Notes: a model not told the origin generated them from the letters alone. Positions 27,039 to 36,741 are shown, numbered from the stretch's first letter. The stretch is 64,000 nt of DNA from Hyphomicrobiaceae bacterium (GCA_041397645.1 JAWKWE010000004.1:1302001-1366000); one strand, 5' to 3'. Numbers and translations are program-made.

Positions 27039-28535
27039 CTACTTCAGGCTCGGGAAATTGAATTCCGCACCTTTACGGATGCCGGTAGGCCAACGGGCGG
27101 TGATGGTCTTGAGCCGCGTGTAAAATCGCACGCCCTCCGGTCCATAAATTGAGTGATCGCCGAACAGCGAGCGTTTCCAGCCGCCGAACGAATGATAGGC
27201 CACGGGCACGGGGATTGGGACGTTGATGCCTACCATGCCGACTTCGATGCGGTCGGCAAATGCGCGTGCGGCGTCGCCGTCGCGGGTGAAGATCGCAGTT
27301 CCGTTGCCGTATTCGTGGCTGTTGATGAGGTGCGCAGCCTCGTCGTATGAGCCTGCGCGCACCACCGACAGAACAGGACCGAATATCTCCTGCTTGTAGA
27401 TCTCCATCTCCTTGGTCACGCGGTCGAATAACGTGCCTCCGAGGAAGAACCCGTTTTCATAGCCCTGCAGTTTGAACCCGCGTCCATCGACGACGAGTTC
27501 GGCGCCTTCCTTCACGCCGGAATCTATAAGATGGGTAATGCGCTGCTTGGCCTGCGCAGTGACGACCGGACCCATCTCGCTATCCGGGTCGGTCGCCGGG
27601 CCAACTTTGAGGCTGCGCACCTTAGGCGCGAGCGCTTCGACCAACTTGTCGGCGGTTTTCTCGCCCACGGGCACGGCGACGGAGATTGCCATGCACCGCT
27701 CGCCAGCCGATCCATAGCCAGCGCCCATCAGGGCATCGACGGCCTGGTCCATATCGGCGTCCGGCATGACGATCATATGGTTCTTGGCGCCGCCCAACGC
27801 TTGGATGCGCTTGCCGTTGGCGCAGCCTCGCGCGTAGACGTACTGCGCAATCGGCGTCGACCCGACGAAGGAGACCGCGGCGATATCTGGGTGATCGAGA
27901 ATAGCGTCGACTGCCGCCTTGTCGCCGTGCACGACGTTGAGGACGCCTTCGGGGAAGCCTGCCTCCTGAAACAGCTCCCAGGCAAGCATGACAGCCGAAG
28001 GGTCGCGCTCCGACGGTTTCAAGATGAACGTGTTTCCACATGCGATGGCGACGGGATACATCCACATCGGCACCATAGCGGGGAAGTTGAACGGCGTGAT
28101 GCCGGCGACGACGCCGAGCGGCTGACGGTCAGACCATGAGTCGATGTCGGGGCCGACGTTGCGCGAATATTCGCCCTTCAAAAGATGCGGTATGCCGCAC
28201 GCGAAATCGACGACGTCGATGCCGCGCTGAAGCTCGCCAAGCGCGTCGGCGTGGGTCTTGCCATGTTCGGCGGAAATAGCTCGCGCAATTTTATCGGCGT
28301 TCTTTTCCAGCAGCTCCTTGAACTTGAACATCGGCTTTACGCGCTTGGTCGGCGGCGTGGTGGCCCAAGTCGCGGCAGCTTTCTTTGCCACCGCGACGGC
28401 CGCATTGACTTCCGCCACCTCTGAGAGCGGAAGGCGCGCGACTTCCTCGCCGGTGGCTGGATTGAATACGGGGGAGAAGCGCTGGGACGCCGAAGCTACT
28501 TTGCGTCCGCCGATGCCATTCGGGATCGTTTCCAT
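27039..28535 (-). CDS. mmsA: Methylmalonate/malonate-semialdehyde dehydrogenase (CoA-acylating)
   Basis: 498-residue aldehyde dehydrogenase from the ATG at 28535. The CoA-acylating MmsA subgroup is shown by the catalytic cysteine context GSAGERCMAISV and by FVGSTPIAQYVYARG and QALGGAKNHMIVMPDAD. It converts malonate semialdehyde to acetyl-CoA and CO2, or methylmalonate semialdehyde to propionyl-CoA. It follows a beta-alanine-type omega-aminotransferase by 35 bases, so malonate semialdehyde from beta-alanine is the likely substrate. It is the last gene of the 13-gene leftward run. Confidence 0.92.
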   Translation of the reverse strand: METIPNGIGGRKVASASQRFSPVFNPATGEEVARLPLSEVAEVNAAVAVAKKAAATWATTPPTKRVKPMFKFKELLEKNADKIARAISAEHGKTHADALGELQRGIDVVDFACGIPHLLKGEYSRNVGPDIDSWSDRQPLGVVAGITPFNFPAMVPMWMYPVAIACGNTFILKPSERDPSAVMLAWELFQEAGFPEGVLNVVHGDKAAVDAILDHPDIAAVSFVGSTPIAQYVYARGCANGKRIQALGGAKNHMIVMPDADMDQAVDALMGAGYGSAGERCMAISVAVPVGEKTADKLVEALAPKVRSLKVGPATDPDSEMGPVVTAQAKQRITHLIDSGVKEGAELVVDGRGFKLQGYENGFFLGGTLFDRVTKEMEIYKQEIFGPVLSVVRAGSYDEAAHLINSHEYGNGTAIFTRDGDAARAFADRIEVGMVGINVPIPVPVAYHSFGGWKRSLFGDHSIYGPEGVRFYTRLKTITARWPTGIRKGAEFNFPSLK

Positions 28536-28570
28536 AATCAACAGTCTCGTCGTTGCTTGTTATTTATAAG

Positions 28571-29896
28571 TTAGCTCGCCTTGAGGGCCTTGGTCATAAT
28601 GTCGAAGAGCTGGTCGATCTGGTCCTTCGAAATAATGAGAGGCGGTGACAGAGCGATAATGTCTCCGGTCTGGCGGATCAGAAGTCCAGCTTCGAATGCC
28701 TTGATGAACAGATCGAAGGCGCGTTTGGCAGGCTGGCCTGGGATCGGTTCGACCTCGATAGCTCCGATCAGACCGATGTTACGCAGATCGATGACGTGCG
28801 GCATGCCGCGTAGGGCGTGCAGGCGCTCTTCCCAGTAGGGCGCAAGTTCCTTGGCGCGTGTGAGGAGTCCTTCCTCCTGATAGGTATCGAGTGTCGCGAT
28901 GCAAGCCGCCGAGGCAATTGGATGCCCGGAGTACGTGTAGCCATGGAAGAAGTCGATCACGTCCTCCGGTCCTTGCATGAACGCATCAAACACCTTGGAG
29001 GAAACGAACACGCCGCCGAAAGGAACGACGCCGTTGGTGATACCTTTCGCGGTGGTGATGATGTCGGGCGTGACACCGAAGTAGTCGGTGCCGAAGGGAG
29101 CGCCAAGGCGCCCGAACGCAGTTATCACCTCATCGAAGATCAACAGAATGTCGTGCTTTGCGCAGATCGCCGCCAATCTCTCCAGGTAGCCGTTGGGCGG
29201 AATGAGAACGCCCGTCGAGCAGGCGACCGGCTCGACTATGCAGGCTGCGATGGTTGAGGCGTCGTGCAGGGCCACGAGCCTTTCCAGATCATCCGCAAGC
29301 TCAGCGCCGTGTGCGGGTTGTCCGCGCGAAAAAGCATTGCGGGCGAGATCATGCGTGTGGCGAAGGTGATCGACGCCGGGAAGCAGCGCGCCGAACATCT
29401 TGCGATTATTCGAAATGCCGCCGACGGACGTCCCACCGAAATTGACACCGTGGTAGCCCCGCTCGCGTCCGATCATGCGGACCTTGGTGGCGTTGCCTTT
29501 TGCGCGATGGTAGGCGATCGCCATTTTCAGAGCGGTCTCAACGGACTCCGAACCCGAGTTTGTGAAAAACACGTTCTCGAAGCCCTTGGGCGCAATGTTG
29601 ACAAGACGCGACGCGGCCTCGAATGCCTTGTCATGCCCCATCTGGAAGGTTCCGGCATAGTCTAGAGTTGCGGCCTGCTTGGCGACCGCCTCCGCGATTT
29701 TGGGGCGGCAGTGCCCGGCATTCACGCACCAAAGCCCTGCGGTGCCGTCCAGCACCTTGCGGCCGTCGTCGGTTACGTAATGCATGTCTTTAGCGCCGAC
29801 GAAAATACGCGGCGCTTTCTTGAATTGCCGGTTTGCGGTGAAAGGCATCCAGAAGGCTGAAAGATCGTTGGTCTTGCTATGTATGTTCATGGCCAT
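28571..29896 (-). CDS. Omega-amino acid:pyruvate aminotransferase (beta-alanine type)
   Basis: 441-residue class III PLP aminotransferase from the ATG at 29896 (MAMNIHSKTNDLSAFWMPFTANRQFKK). The FWMPFTANRQFK signature is typical of beta-alanine:pyruvate transaminases. The PLP aspartate is in LIFDEVITAFGRLG and the Schiff-base lysine in TTAKGITNGVVPFGG. Sitting between gabT and mmsA, it should turn beta-alanine (from spermidine or spermine breakdown) into malonate semialdehyde for MmsA. The long N-terminal extension of the frame up to 30214 overlaps gabT and is rejected. Confidence 0.88.
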   Translation of the reverse strand: MAMNIHSKTNDLSAFWMPFTANRQFKKAPRIFVGAKDMHYVTDDGRKVLDGTAGLWCVNAGHCRPKIAEAVAKQAATLDYAGTFQMGHDKAFEAASRLVNIAPKGFENVFFTNSGSESVETALKMAIAYHRAKGNATKVRMIGRERGYHGVNFGGTSVGGISNNRKMFGALLPGVDHLRHTHDLARNAFSRGQPAHGAELADDLERLVALHDASTIAACIVEPVACSTGVLIPPNGYLERLAAICAKHDILLIFDEVITAFGRLGAPFGTDYFGVTPDIITTAKGITNGVVPFGGVFVSSKVFDAFMQGPEDVIDFFHGYTYSGHPIASAACIATLDTYQEEGLLTRAKELAPYWEERLHALRGMPHVIDLRNIGLIGAIEVEPIPGQPAKRAFDLFIKAFEAGLLIRQTGDIIALSPPLIISKDQIDQLFDIMTKALKAS

Positions 29897-29985
29897 GTCC
29901 AGGCGCGTGCCTGTCCCTGAAGGGAGCTGAATTAGATTTGTTCGCGCGCCAAGCGGTGCGCGGCCAAAGTGAGTGCGCCGTACAC

Positions 29986-31281
29986 TCAGGTCGTACGGCT
30001 GACGGCGTCGGTCAGGCTTTCGGCAAAGACGTCCATGCCCTCCTGCACCAGGTCGTCGCTGGCGGTGAGGGGAACGAGGAACCGAATTACATTTCCGTAT
30101 GTGCCGCACGACAACAAGATCAGGCCGCGTTCGTTGGCGGCTTTGAGAAGATTTGCTGTCAGTGCCGCGTCGGGCTCGTGGCTCGATCCATTCTTCACCA
30201 GTTCCAACGCGCACATAGCACCAAGACCTCTTATATCACCGAAGCAATTGAGGTTGGAGCGCTCCTTGAGTTCCTTGAGGCGCGTGGTGATTATGGTGCC
30301 GATGGCGTTGGAGCGGCTGCAGAGGTCTTCGTCCTCGATGATGTCGAGGACCGTGTGAGCGGCGGCGCAGGCGACGGGATTTCCAGCGTAAGTGCCGCCA
30401 AGGCCGCCGGGGTTGGCCGCATCCATCACTTCGGCACGGCCGACGATTGCCGCCAGCGGCATTCCGCCCGCCAGACCTTTTGCCATGGTGACGATATCGG
30501 CCTTCACGCCCGCATGCTCAAGTGCAAACATCTTTCCGGTGCGCGCGAAGCCGGTTTGGATTTCATCGCCGATCAGCAGGATGCCATGCTCGTCGCACAG
30601 CGCGCGTAGGGACCTCAGGAAGTCTACAGGTGCGATGTTGAAGCCGCCTTCTCCCTGCACCGGCTCGATGATGATCGCCGAAACGTTTGAAGGATCAATA
30701 GTGCTTTTGAAGAGATGCTTGAGGCTCGCAAAGCTCTGCTCGCTCGTCACGCCGTGATAGGTGTTCGGGAACATGGCGTGGTGAATGTCAGGCGGGAACG
30801 GGCCAAAGCCCTTCTTATAGGGCACGACCTTTCCGGTCAGCGCCATGCCGATGTGCGTGCGTCCGTGGAAGCCGCCGCCAAACGAGATCACGCCGGAACG
30901 GCCGGTATAGGCGCGCGCAATCTTGATGGCGTTCTCAACCGCTTCGGCGCCGGTCGAGACAAGCATGGATTTGGCAGGCTGGGGCACCGGCGCGATCGCG
31001 TTCAGGCGCTCTGCCAGAGAGATGTAGTTCTCGTGCGGCGTGACTTGGAAGCAGACATGCGTGAAAGCGTCGAGCTGCGCTTTGATTGCATCCACGATGC
31101 GCGGATGCTGATGCCCGGTGTTGACCACCGCGATCCCCGCACCGAAATCGATGTAGCGCTTGCCGTCTTCGCTCCAGATCTCTGCGTTTTTGGCCTTCTT
31201 GGCGTAGATTGCGGTTGCGTGTCCAATGCCGCGCGCAACCGCATTCTGGCGGCGGACGTGAAGCTCGGCTGAGGTCGGCAT
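29986..31281 (-). CDS. gabT: 4-aminobutyrate aminotransferase
   Basis: 431-residue class III PLP aminotransferase. I choose the ATG at 31281 (MPTSAELHVRRQNAVARGIGH) because GGAG lies six bases before it; TTG at 31302 and ATG at 31293 are alternatives. PLP motifs: LLIGDEIQTGFARTGKMFALEH and Schiff-base lysine in IVTMAKGLAGGMPLAA. GabT transfers the amino group of GABA to 2-oxoglutarate, giving succinate semialdehyde for GabD at 36742. With gcdH next door, 5-aminovalerate is another plausible substrate. Confidence 0.9.
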   Translation of the reverse strand: MPTSAELHVRRQNAVARGIGHATAIYAKKAKNAEIWSEDGKRYIDFGAGIAVVNTGHQHPRIVDAIKAQLDAFTHVCFQVTPHENYISLAERLNAIAPVPQPAKSMLVSTGAEAVENAIKIARAYTGRSGVISFGGGFHGRTHIGMALTGKVVPYKKGFGPFPPDIHHAMFPNTYHGVTSEQSFASLKHLFKSTIDPSNVSAIIIEPVQGEGGFNIAPVDFLRSLRALCDEHGILLIGDEIQTGFARTGKMFALEHAGVKADIVTMAKGLAGGMPLAAIVGRAEVMDAANPGGLGGTYAGNPVACAAAHTVLDIIEDEDLCSRSNAIGTIITTRLKELKERSNLNCFGDIRGLGAMCALELVKNGSSHEPDAALTANLLKAANERGLILLSCGTYGNVIRFLVPLTASDDLVQEGMDVFAESLTDAVSRTT

Positions 31282-31298
31282 GTGGGTCTCCATAAGGA

Positions 31299-32498
31299 TC
31301 AAAAAAATGCCTGAATGCCGGTCTGTGCGCGGCCCAGGATCAAGGCGTGAATGTCGTGCGTGCCCTCGTAGGTGTTGACGGCCTCGAGGTTCACCATGTG
31401 ACGGATGACGTGATACTCGTCGGAAATGCCGTTGCCGCCGTGGATGTCGCGTGCGACGCGCGCGATCTCCAGGGCTTTGCCGCAGCTGTTCCGCTTTATC
31501 AGTGAGATCGCTTCACTCGCGAGACGTCCTTCATCCTTGAGGCGAGTTGCTCGAAGGCAAGCATGGAGGCCGAGCGTGATTTCAGTCTGCATGTCGGCAA
31601 GTTTTTTCTGGATCAGCTGGTTGGCGGCAAGCGGTTGACCGAACTGTTTGCGGTCCAGTGCATATTGGCGCGCGGCATGCCAGCAAAATTCCGCAGCGCC
31701 GAGTGCGCCCCAGGCAATGCCGAGACGTGCATTGTTGAGACATCCGAAAGGACCTTTGAGACCCTCCACATTCGGCAGCAGATGGCTTTCGGAAACCACC
31801 ACGTCATCCATGACGATCTCGCCGGTGGCGGACGCACGCAGTCCGACTTTGCCTGCGATTTTGGGCGTCGAAAGCCCCTTCATGCCGCGCTCCAGAATGA
31901 AGCCGCGGATGATGCCGCCATCGGTCTTGGCCCACACCACCATGACGTCGGCGATGGGTGAGTTCGAAATCCACGTTTTGGTGCCGGACAGTTTGTAGCC
32001 GTCCGATACGCGAACGGCGCGCGTCGTCATGCCGGCGGGATCGGAGCCGTGGTCGGGTTCTGTCAATCCAAATGCGCCGACGAGTTCGCCCGAAGCAAGG
32101 CCCGGTAAATATTTGCGGCGCTGCTCATCGCTGCCGTACGCGAAGATCGGGTACATAACGAGGCTCGATTGCACGCTCAGAGCTGAGCGATAACCGCTGT
32201 CGATACGTTCGACTTCCCGGGCAATCAGGCCGTAGCCGACGTAGCTCAGCCCCGTGCCGCCGTATTCCTCCGGGATCGTCGGCCCAAGAAAGCCCATGGC
32301 CCCCATGTCCGTCATGATGGATCGGTCGAAGCTTTCATTGCGGAAGTCATCGCGCACGCGCGGCATCAGCTTGTCTTCGGCAAACTTGCGGGCGCTATCT
32401 GCAAGCAGGCGCTCGTCATCGCTCAGCGCGTCGTCGAAGGCGAGTGGATCTGCCCAGGAGAAAGCAGCTTGCCCGGAATGGTTGTTTCGCGCTGACAT
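31299..32498 (-). CDS. gcdH: Glutaryl-CoA dehydrogenase
   Basis: 399-residue acyl-CoA dehydrogenase from the ATG at 32498 (MSARNNHSG); the frame upstream to 32642 is not family-like. Features: FAD-binding FGLTEPDHGSDPAG and TWISNSPIADVMVVWAK, and the C-terminal catalytic base segment NTYEGTHDIHALILGRAQTG. These match glutaryl-CoA dehydrogenase, which decarboxylates glutaryl-CoA to crotonyl-CoA. It lies between potA and gabT, an unusual neighbour for a putrescine operon; cadaverine or lysine use through 5-aminovalerate and glutarate would explain it. Confidence 0.92.
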   Translation of the reverse strand: MSARNNHSGQAAFSWADPLAFDDALSDDERLLADSARKFAEDKLMPRVRDDFRNESFDRSIMTDMGAMGFLGPTIPEEYGGTGLSYVGYGLIAREVERIDSGYRSALSVQSSLVMYPIFAYGSDEQRRKYLPGLASGELVGAFGLTEPDHGSDPAGMTTRAVRVSDGYKLSGTKTWISNSPIADVMVVWAKTDGGIIRGFILERGMKGLSTPKIAGKVGLRASATGEIVMDDVVVSESHLLPNVEGLKGPFGCLNNARLGIAWGALGAAEFCWHAARQYALDRKQFGQPLAANQLIQKKLADMQTEITLGLHACLRATRLKDEGRLASEAISLIKRNSCGKALEIARVARDIHGGNGISDEYHVIRHMVNLEAVNTYEGTHDIHALILGRAQTGIQAFF

Positions 32499-32535
32499 TT
32501 CGTATTCTGACCTCAAGGGAGTTGGCGTATGGCGA

Positions 32536-33690
32536 TCATGACAACAGAACAACAGGGCTGGAGCCGGTCCAGCTAACCCACACAGTGTCTCCCCAATCGA
32601 AGTGCTCCTGATCGTAACGCGAACGGTTGGGGCGGGAGACACGAAGCAACTGTCCCGAGGGCAGCTGAACGTGGAAGATAGACGTATCGCCTAAATATGA
32701 GACTTCCTTGATCTCACCGCGTGCGACGTTGTGGGCGGCCGGGCACTCCGGCACTGCGGGCGGCTCACCGGCATCCTTGTGCAGATTGATCTTCTCGGGC
32801 CGAATGGCAACCCATACGGAAGATCCAGCGTTACCGGGCGAACTGTGCGGCATGTAAACGCTATGCGGTGCAAGGTCCGGGCAGGCCACGACGGCTTCAT
32901 CGGTTCCATCCTTGGTCAGCTTGCCTTCGAACATGTTGACCGATCCGATGAAGTCCGCGACGAAGCGCGAGGCTGGAAACTCGTAGAGATCATTGGGCGT
33001 ACCCAGCTGCGCAATCGCTCCTTTGTGCATGACGGCGATGCGTGAAGCGATGGCGAGAGCTTCGTCCTGATCGTGGGTCACCATGATGAATGTGATGCCG
33101 ACCTTCTGCTGGAGTTGCGAAAGCTCAAAGCGCATGGCTTCGCGCAATTTGGCATCGAGCGCGGAGAGTGGCTCATCGAGAAGCAGGACCTTGGGCCGCT
33201 TGATGAGTGCGCGAGCTAAAGCCACACGCTGACGCTGTCCGCCCGATAGCTGATCAGGTTTGCGCGCACCCAGATGGCCGAGCTGCACGAGGTCGAGAGC
33301 CTCCTGCACCCGCGCCTGGATTTCTTCCTTTGGCAGCCCGTCAATCTTGAGTCCGTAGGCGACATTGTCGGCGACCGTCATGTGGGGGAAGACGGCGTAC
33401 GACTGAAACACCATGTTGACGGGCCGCTTGTTGGGTGGCGTCTCGCCCATATCTTGTCCGTCGATGAAGACGGCGCCTTCGGTTGGAACCTCGAAGCCCG
33501 CCAGCATGCGCAGAAGCGTCGTCTTCCCGCATCCGGAGGGGCCGAGGAGCGCGAAGAATTCTCCCGGCATGATATCGAGCGACACGTTGTCGACAGCCGT
33601 CATCGATCCAAACCGCTTCACGATGTTGCGAAACGAGATGATTGGCTTATCTGCCGCCGCATCGTTGGTGCGTTGCGCGAGTTGGTCCAT
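32536..33690 (-). CDS. potA: Polyamine ABC transporter ATPase PotA
   Basis: 384-residue ABC ATPase from the ATG at 33690, preceded by GAGGAG at ideal spacing. Walker A GPSGCGKTTLLRML, signature LSGGQRQRVALARAL and Walker B VLLLDEPLSALD are intact; a TOBE domain forms the C-terminus. It is the energy subunit of the second polyamine importer in the window, with PotB, PotC and PotD upstream in the same operon. Confidence 0.93.
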   Translation of the reverse strand: MDQLAQRTNDAAADKPIISFRNIVKRFGSMTAVDNVSLDIMPGEFFALLGPSGCGKTTLLRMLAGFEVPTEGAVFIDGQDMGETPPNKRPVNMVFQSYAVFPHMTVADNVAYGLKIDGLPKEEIQARVQEALDLVQLGHLGARKPDQLSGGQRQRVALARALIKRPKVLLLDEPLSALDAKLREAMRFELSQLQQKVGITFIMVTHDQDEALAIASRIAVMHKGAIAQLGTPNDLYEFPASRFVADFIGSVNMFEGKLTKDGTDEAVVACPDLAPHSVYMPHSSPGNAGSSVWVAIRPEKINLHKDAGEPPAVPECPAAHNVARGEIKEVSYLGDTSIFHVQLPSGQLLRVSRPNRSRYDQEHFDWGDTVWVSWTGSSPVVLLS

Positions 33691-33701
33691 TACTTTGCTC
33701 C

Positions 33702-34526
33702 TCAACTCGAATTGGATTTCTTCTGTCCGATCATCATCAGCACCATCAGCGCGACGGTAAGAAGGATCAGCATGGTGGATGCGGCATTGACCTCGGGCGT
33801 CACCGAGAAGCGGACCATGGAATACACCTTCACGGGGAAGGTTACGGTGTTGGGTCCGGAGGTGAAAAACGTAATAACGAAATCGTCGAGAGATAGCGTG
33901 AACGAGAGGAGCGCGCCGGCGATCAGGGCGGGCTTCATGTGAGGCAGCAAGACATCGCGGAATGCTTGCCAGTCGGATGCGCCCAGGTCGCGCGCGGCCT
34001 CTTCCTGTTCATTATTGAAGCTCGCGAGGCGCGCGCGCACGACCATAGCAACGAACGGGAAGCAGAAGGATACGTGCGCGATGATGATAGCGCCAAGGCT
34101 GAGCGGCCAGGGTAGGTCGTGCGGCCAGGGAATGACGCGTGAGAAGAATAGCAGCATGGCGACACCCATGCAGATTTCAGGCACCACGATAGGCAAAGAC
34201 AGCGTGCCTTCGATGGCGCCCTTGAATGGGAATTTGAACCTCCAAAGCATGACTGCCGCGAGCGCTCCCAGCACGAGCGATATCAGCGTCGTTACCAGGG
34301 CAATCGTGAGTGAGTTGGCAAATGCTAGCATGAGGCTGTCGTTGTGGAACAGCTTGTCGTAGTATTTGAAGGTGAAGCCTTTCCAGACAATGATGCGCTT
34401 GCTGTCGTTGAAGGAAAATGCAATCAGCGCCATAAGTGGCGCGTAGAGGAAAAAGAACACACCTGCGAGCCACAGACGCATGGGCCACAGGCGGTTGTAT
34501 TCGAGTGGGGCTGGCCGGTCGCTCAT
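33702..34526 (-). CDS. potC: Polyamine ABC transporter permease PotC
   Basis: 274-residue permease with six helices and the EAA loop EEAARDLGASDWQAFRDVLLPHMKPA. The ATG at 34526 has GGAGGAATGAG just upstream. It lies 11 bases before potA and 13 bases after potB. It pairs with PotB to form the membrane channel. Confidence 0.92.
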   Translation of the reverse strand: MSDRPAPLEYNRLWPMRLWLAGVFFFLYAPLMALIAFSFNDSKRIIVWKGFTFKYYDKLFHNDSLMLAFANSLTIALVTTLISLVLGALAAVMLWRFKFPFKGAIEGTLSLPIVVPEICMGVAMLLFFSRVIPWPHDLPWPLSLGAIIIAHVSFCFPFVAMVVRARLASFNNEQEEAARDLGASDWQAFRDVLLPHMKPALIAGALLSFTLSLDDFVITFFTSGPNTVTFPVKVYSMVRFSVTPEVNAASTMLILLTVALMVLMMIGQKKSNSS

Positions 34527-34539
34527 CTCATTCCTCCCC

Positions 34540-35451
34540 TCAGATGCCGTGGCCGTCCGCGGGCTTGCCGCGGTTGAGATAGGCGCGCAAAGCGATCGTG
34601 GCGAACGTTGCGTACATCAGCAGGAATGACAGTGCTGCGCCAAAGGGCCAATCGTTCGCCCGCTTGAATTGGCGTTCGATGACGTTGGCGATCATCTGGC
34701 TATCCGGGCCACCGAGAAGGTCCGGTGTGAGGTAGGCACCAAGCGCGGGCACGAAGGTGATGATGACGCCTGAGACGATACCGGGCAGTGCGAGCGGTAC
34801 GACTACGGAGAACAGCGTGCGTAGGTGACCAGCGCCAAGGTCGAGGCTCGCCTCCATCAATGACTTGTCGAGGCGATCGAGTGCGGCATACAGCGGCAGA
34901 ACCATGAACGGCAGATGCACGTAAACCAAGCCGACCACGACGGCAAAGTTGTTATAGAGAAGTTCAAATGGCTCGAACGCGGAGAACGGCTGCAGGCCAA
35001 TGAAGGCGGCAAGCGTGCTCCCTTGGTTCCACAGCCATCCTAGCGTCCAATTGGCGAAGCCATCGGTGCGCAATACAGCCATGAGGGCATAGGTACGGAT
35101 CAGCAGGTTGGTCCAGAACGGCAACATCACCAGCATCAGCAGTATCGGACGCGCCCGTTCGCTCGCAAAGACGATGGCCAGAGCGACCGGAAAGCCGATG
35201 ATCAAGCATAGCAGCGTCGTCAAACCAGCAACGGCAAACGACTTGCCGAAGATCTGCAGATAGAGCGGTTGGAACGCGCGGATATAGTTGTTGAACGTTC
35301 CGGTGATCGTAACACCTGTTAAGCCCTCGTTTTGTCCAAACGAGTACGCCCACACGATTCCGAGCGGGATCAGAAAGAATATCGCTATCCATAACGTGGG
35401 CGGTAGAACCGTTGTCCAGAATGCTGCCCTGCTCTGCTTTTCGAGTGCCAT
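34540..35451 (-). CDS. potB: Polyamine ABC transporter permease PotB
   Basis: 303-residue permease from the ATG at 35451 (MALEKQSRAAFWTTVLPPTLWIAIFFLIPLG). It has six membrane helices and the EAA loop MEASLDLGAGHLRTLFSVVVPLALPG. An open frame continues to 35709 but crosses the potD-potB hairpin and overlaps potD, so it is rejected. The hairpin upstream may lower its expression relative to the binding protein. Confidence 0.92.
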   Translation of the reverse strand: MALEKQSRAAFWTTVLPPTLWIAIFFLIPLGIVWAYSFGQNEGLTGVTITGTFNNYIRAFQPLYLQIFGKSFAVAGLTTLLCLIIGFPVALAIVFASERARPILLMLVMLPFWTNLLIRTYALMAVLRTDGFANWTLGWLWNQGSTLAAFIGLQPFSAFEPFELLYNNFAVVVGLVYVHLPFMVLPLYAALDRLDKSLMEASLDLGAGHLRTLFSVVVPLALPGIVSGVIITFVPALGAYLTPDLLGGPDSQMIANVIERQFKRANDWPFGAALSFLLMYATFATIALRAYLNRGKPADGHGI

Positions 35452-35495
35452 GATCGTTTCCCGGCCAGACGTGCTCCTATGAGCGTGACACCTTT

Positions 35496-35562
35496 GGGAA
35501 AGGGAGGCGGCCACGACGGATGTCGAAGCCTTCGCCCTTTCCCTCTCCCCAGGCACGGGGAG
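35496..35562. repeat. REP-like double hairpin between potD and potB
   Basis: A long imperfect stem: GGGAAAGGG (35496-35504) pairs with CCCTTTCCC (35535-35543). Inside it are AGGC/GCCT and a CGAC-GGAT-GTCG tip. A second hairpin, CTCCCC-aggcac-GGGGAG (35545-35562), abuts it. Both lie in the 124-base gap just after the potD stop. The GGGGAGAGGGAAAGGG-type sequence resembles intergenic palindromic elements common in Hyphomicrobiales. No T-run follows, so it is more likely an mRNA-stability or attenuation element than a full terminator. Confidence 0.6.
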
Positions 35563-35575
35563 GTGAGTGCTGCGA

Positions 35576-36676
35576 TCAGTCCGCGCGCAGGCGGGTAAGT
35601 GACTCATCGAGAAGGCGGGTAATCTCCTCACCCGCGTAGCGCGGATATTCGCACTTGGCCACGAGATCGGCAGGCGGGAAGATGACGGGGTTGTTCTTGT
35701 AGGAGTCATCCATCAGCGCGGTCGCGGCGGAATTTGGCGATGGGTACTTTATCGTCTTGTAGATCTCGGCACCGACTTTGGCGTCGAGAATATTGTTTAT
35801 GAACGCATGTGCATTCTCAGGATGCGGTGCGCCTTTCGGAATGGCGAGAGTATCTGACTGCTTCATCGCGCCTTCCTTTGGTACGATGAAATTGATGTCG
35901 TCATCCTCGACCATGATCTGCGCGATGTCGCCGTTGTATTCCATGACGACATCGACTTCGCCCGAGAGCAGGAGGTCCTGGCCGTTGTCCTCATGGAATG
36001 CCTTGATGTTCGGCTTCTGCTTCTTGAGGATTTCTTCGGCCTGCTTGATCAATTCCGGCGTCAGGCCGTTGATGGAGTGGCCCAGATACTTGACGACGTG
36101 GCGATACAATTCGCTCGCGTCTGACATGACGGCGATCTTGCCCTTGTGCTCATCGCTCTCGAACAAGATCTTCCAGCTGTCGGGCGTCCCGTTTACTTTC
36201 GACTTGCGATAGCCGATGCCGATGACCAGCCACGTGTAGGGCATCGAATACTTGCGGCCTGGATCGTAGGGCGCATCGTTGATGAACTCAGGCGAGACAT
36301 TCTTGATGTTGGGGATCTTGGAATGATCGAGCGGCATTAGCAGATCCGCCTGGATCATGCGCTCGACGAACTCGCTGCCGGGCACGATGACGTCGAAGCC
36401 GGGATTACCAGCGCGCAACTTTGCGAACAACTCGTCGTTGGTCGCAAACAGGCTCATGTTGACGTCAATACCGGTCGCTGCCTTGAAGTCGTCAAGCGTG
36501 GTTTCACCGATGTAGGTGTCCCAATTGTAGAAGTTGAGTTTCTTTTCTTCATCGGCAAATGCGCTCGATGTGCCGCGTGGGGCAAACGTCAGCCCGATTG
36601 CGGCCGCGCCGAGCCCCTGCAGCACGGATCGCCGAGATCGCTTGGAATTGAAGAGTGCCATGATGTCTTGTGTCAT
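35576..36676 (-). CDS. potD: Polyamine ABC transporter periplasmic binding protein PotD, Tat-type signal
   Basis: 366-residue exported binding protein. The N-terminal segment FNSKRSRRSVLQGLGAAAIG carries a twin-arginine motif (SRRSVLQG), suggesting export by Tat in a folded state, followed by cleavage near SSAFA. The mature part opens with the family hallmark LNFYNWDTYIGETTLDDFKAATGIDV. The start may be 36676 (MTQDIMALF) or 36661 (MALF). It is followed by a strong hairpin, then potB, potC and potA; the binding protein is probably made in excess. Confidence 0.92.
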   Translation of the reverse strand: MTQDIMALFNSKRSRRSVLQGLGAAAIGLTFAPRGTSSAFADEEKKLNFYNWDTYIGETTLDDFKAATGIDVNMSLFATNDELFAKLRAGNPGFDVIVPGSEFVERMIQADLLMPLDHSKIPNIKNVSPEFINDAPYDPGRKYSMPYTWLVIGIGYRKSKVNGTPDSWKILFESDEHKGKIAVMSDASELYRHVVKYLGHSINGLTPELIKQAEEILKKQKPNIKAFHEDNGQDLLLSGEVDVVMEYNGDIAQIMVEDDDINFIVPKEGAMKQSDTLAIPKGAPHPENAHAFINNILDAKVGAEIYKTIKYPSPNSAATALMDDSYKNNPVIFPPADLVAKCEYPRYAGEEITRLLDESLTRLRAD

Positions 36677-36741
36677 TACTGTACCTCCAACATTCGATAG
36701 ACTGACAAATGGTTCGCCTTCCTCGACCTCGCGGCGACGTC

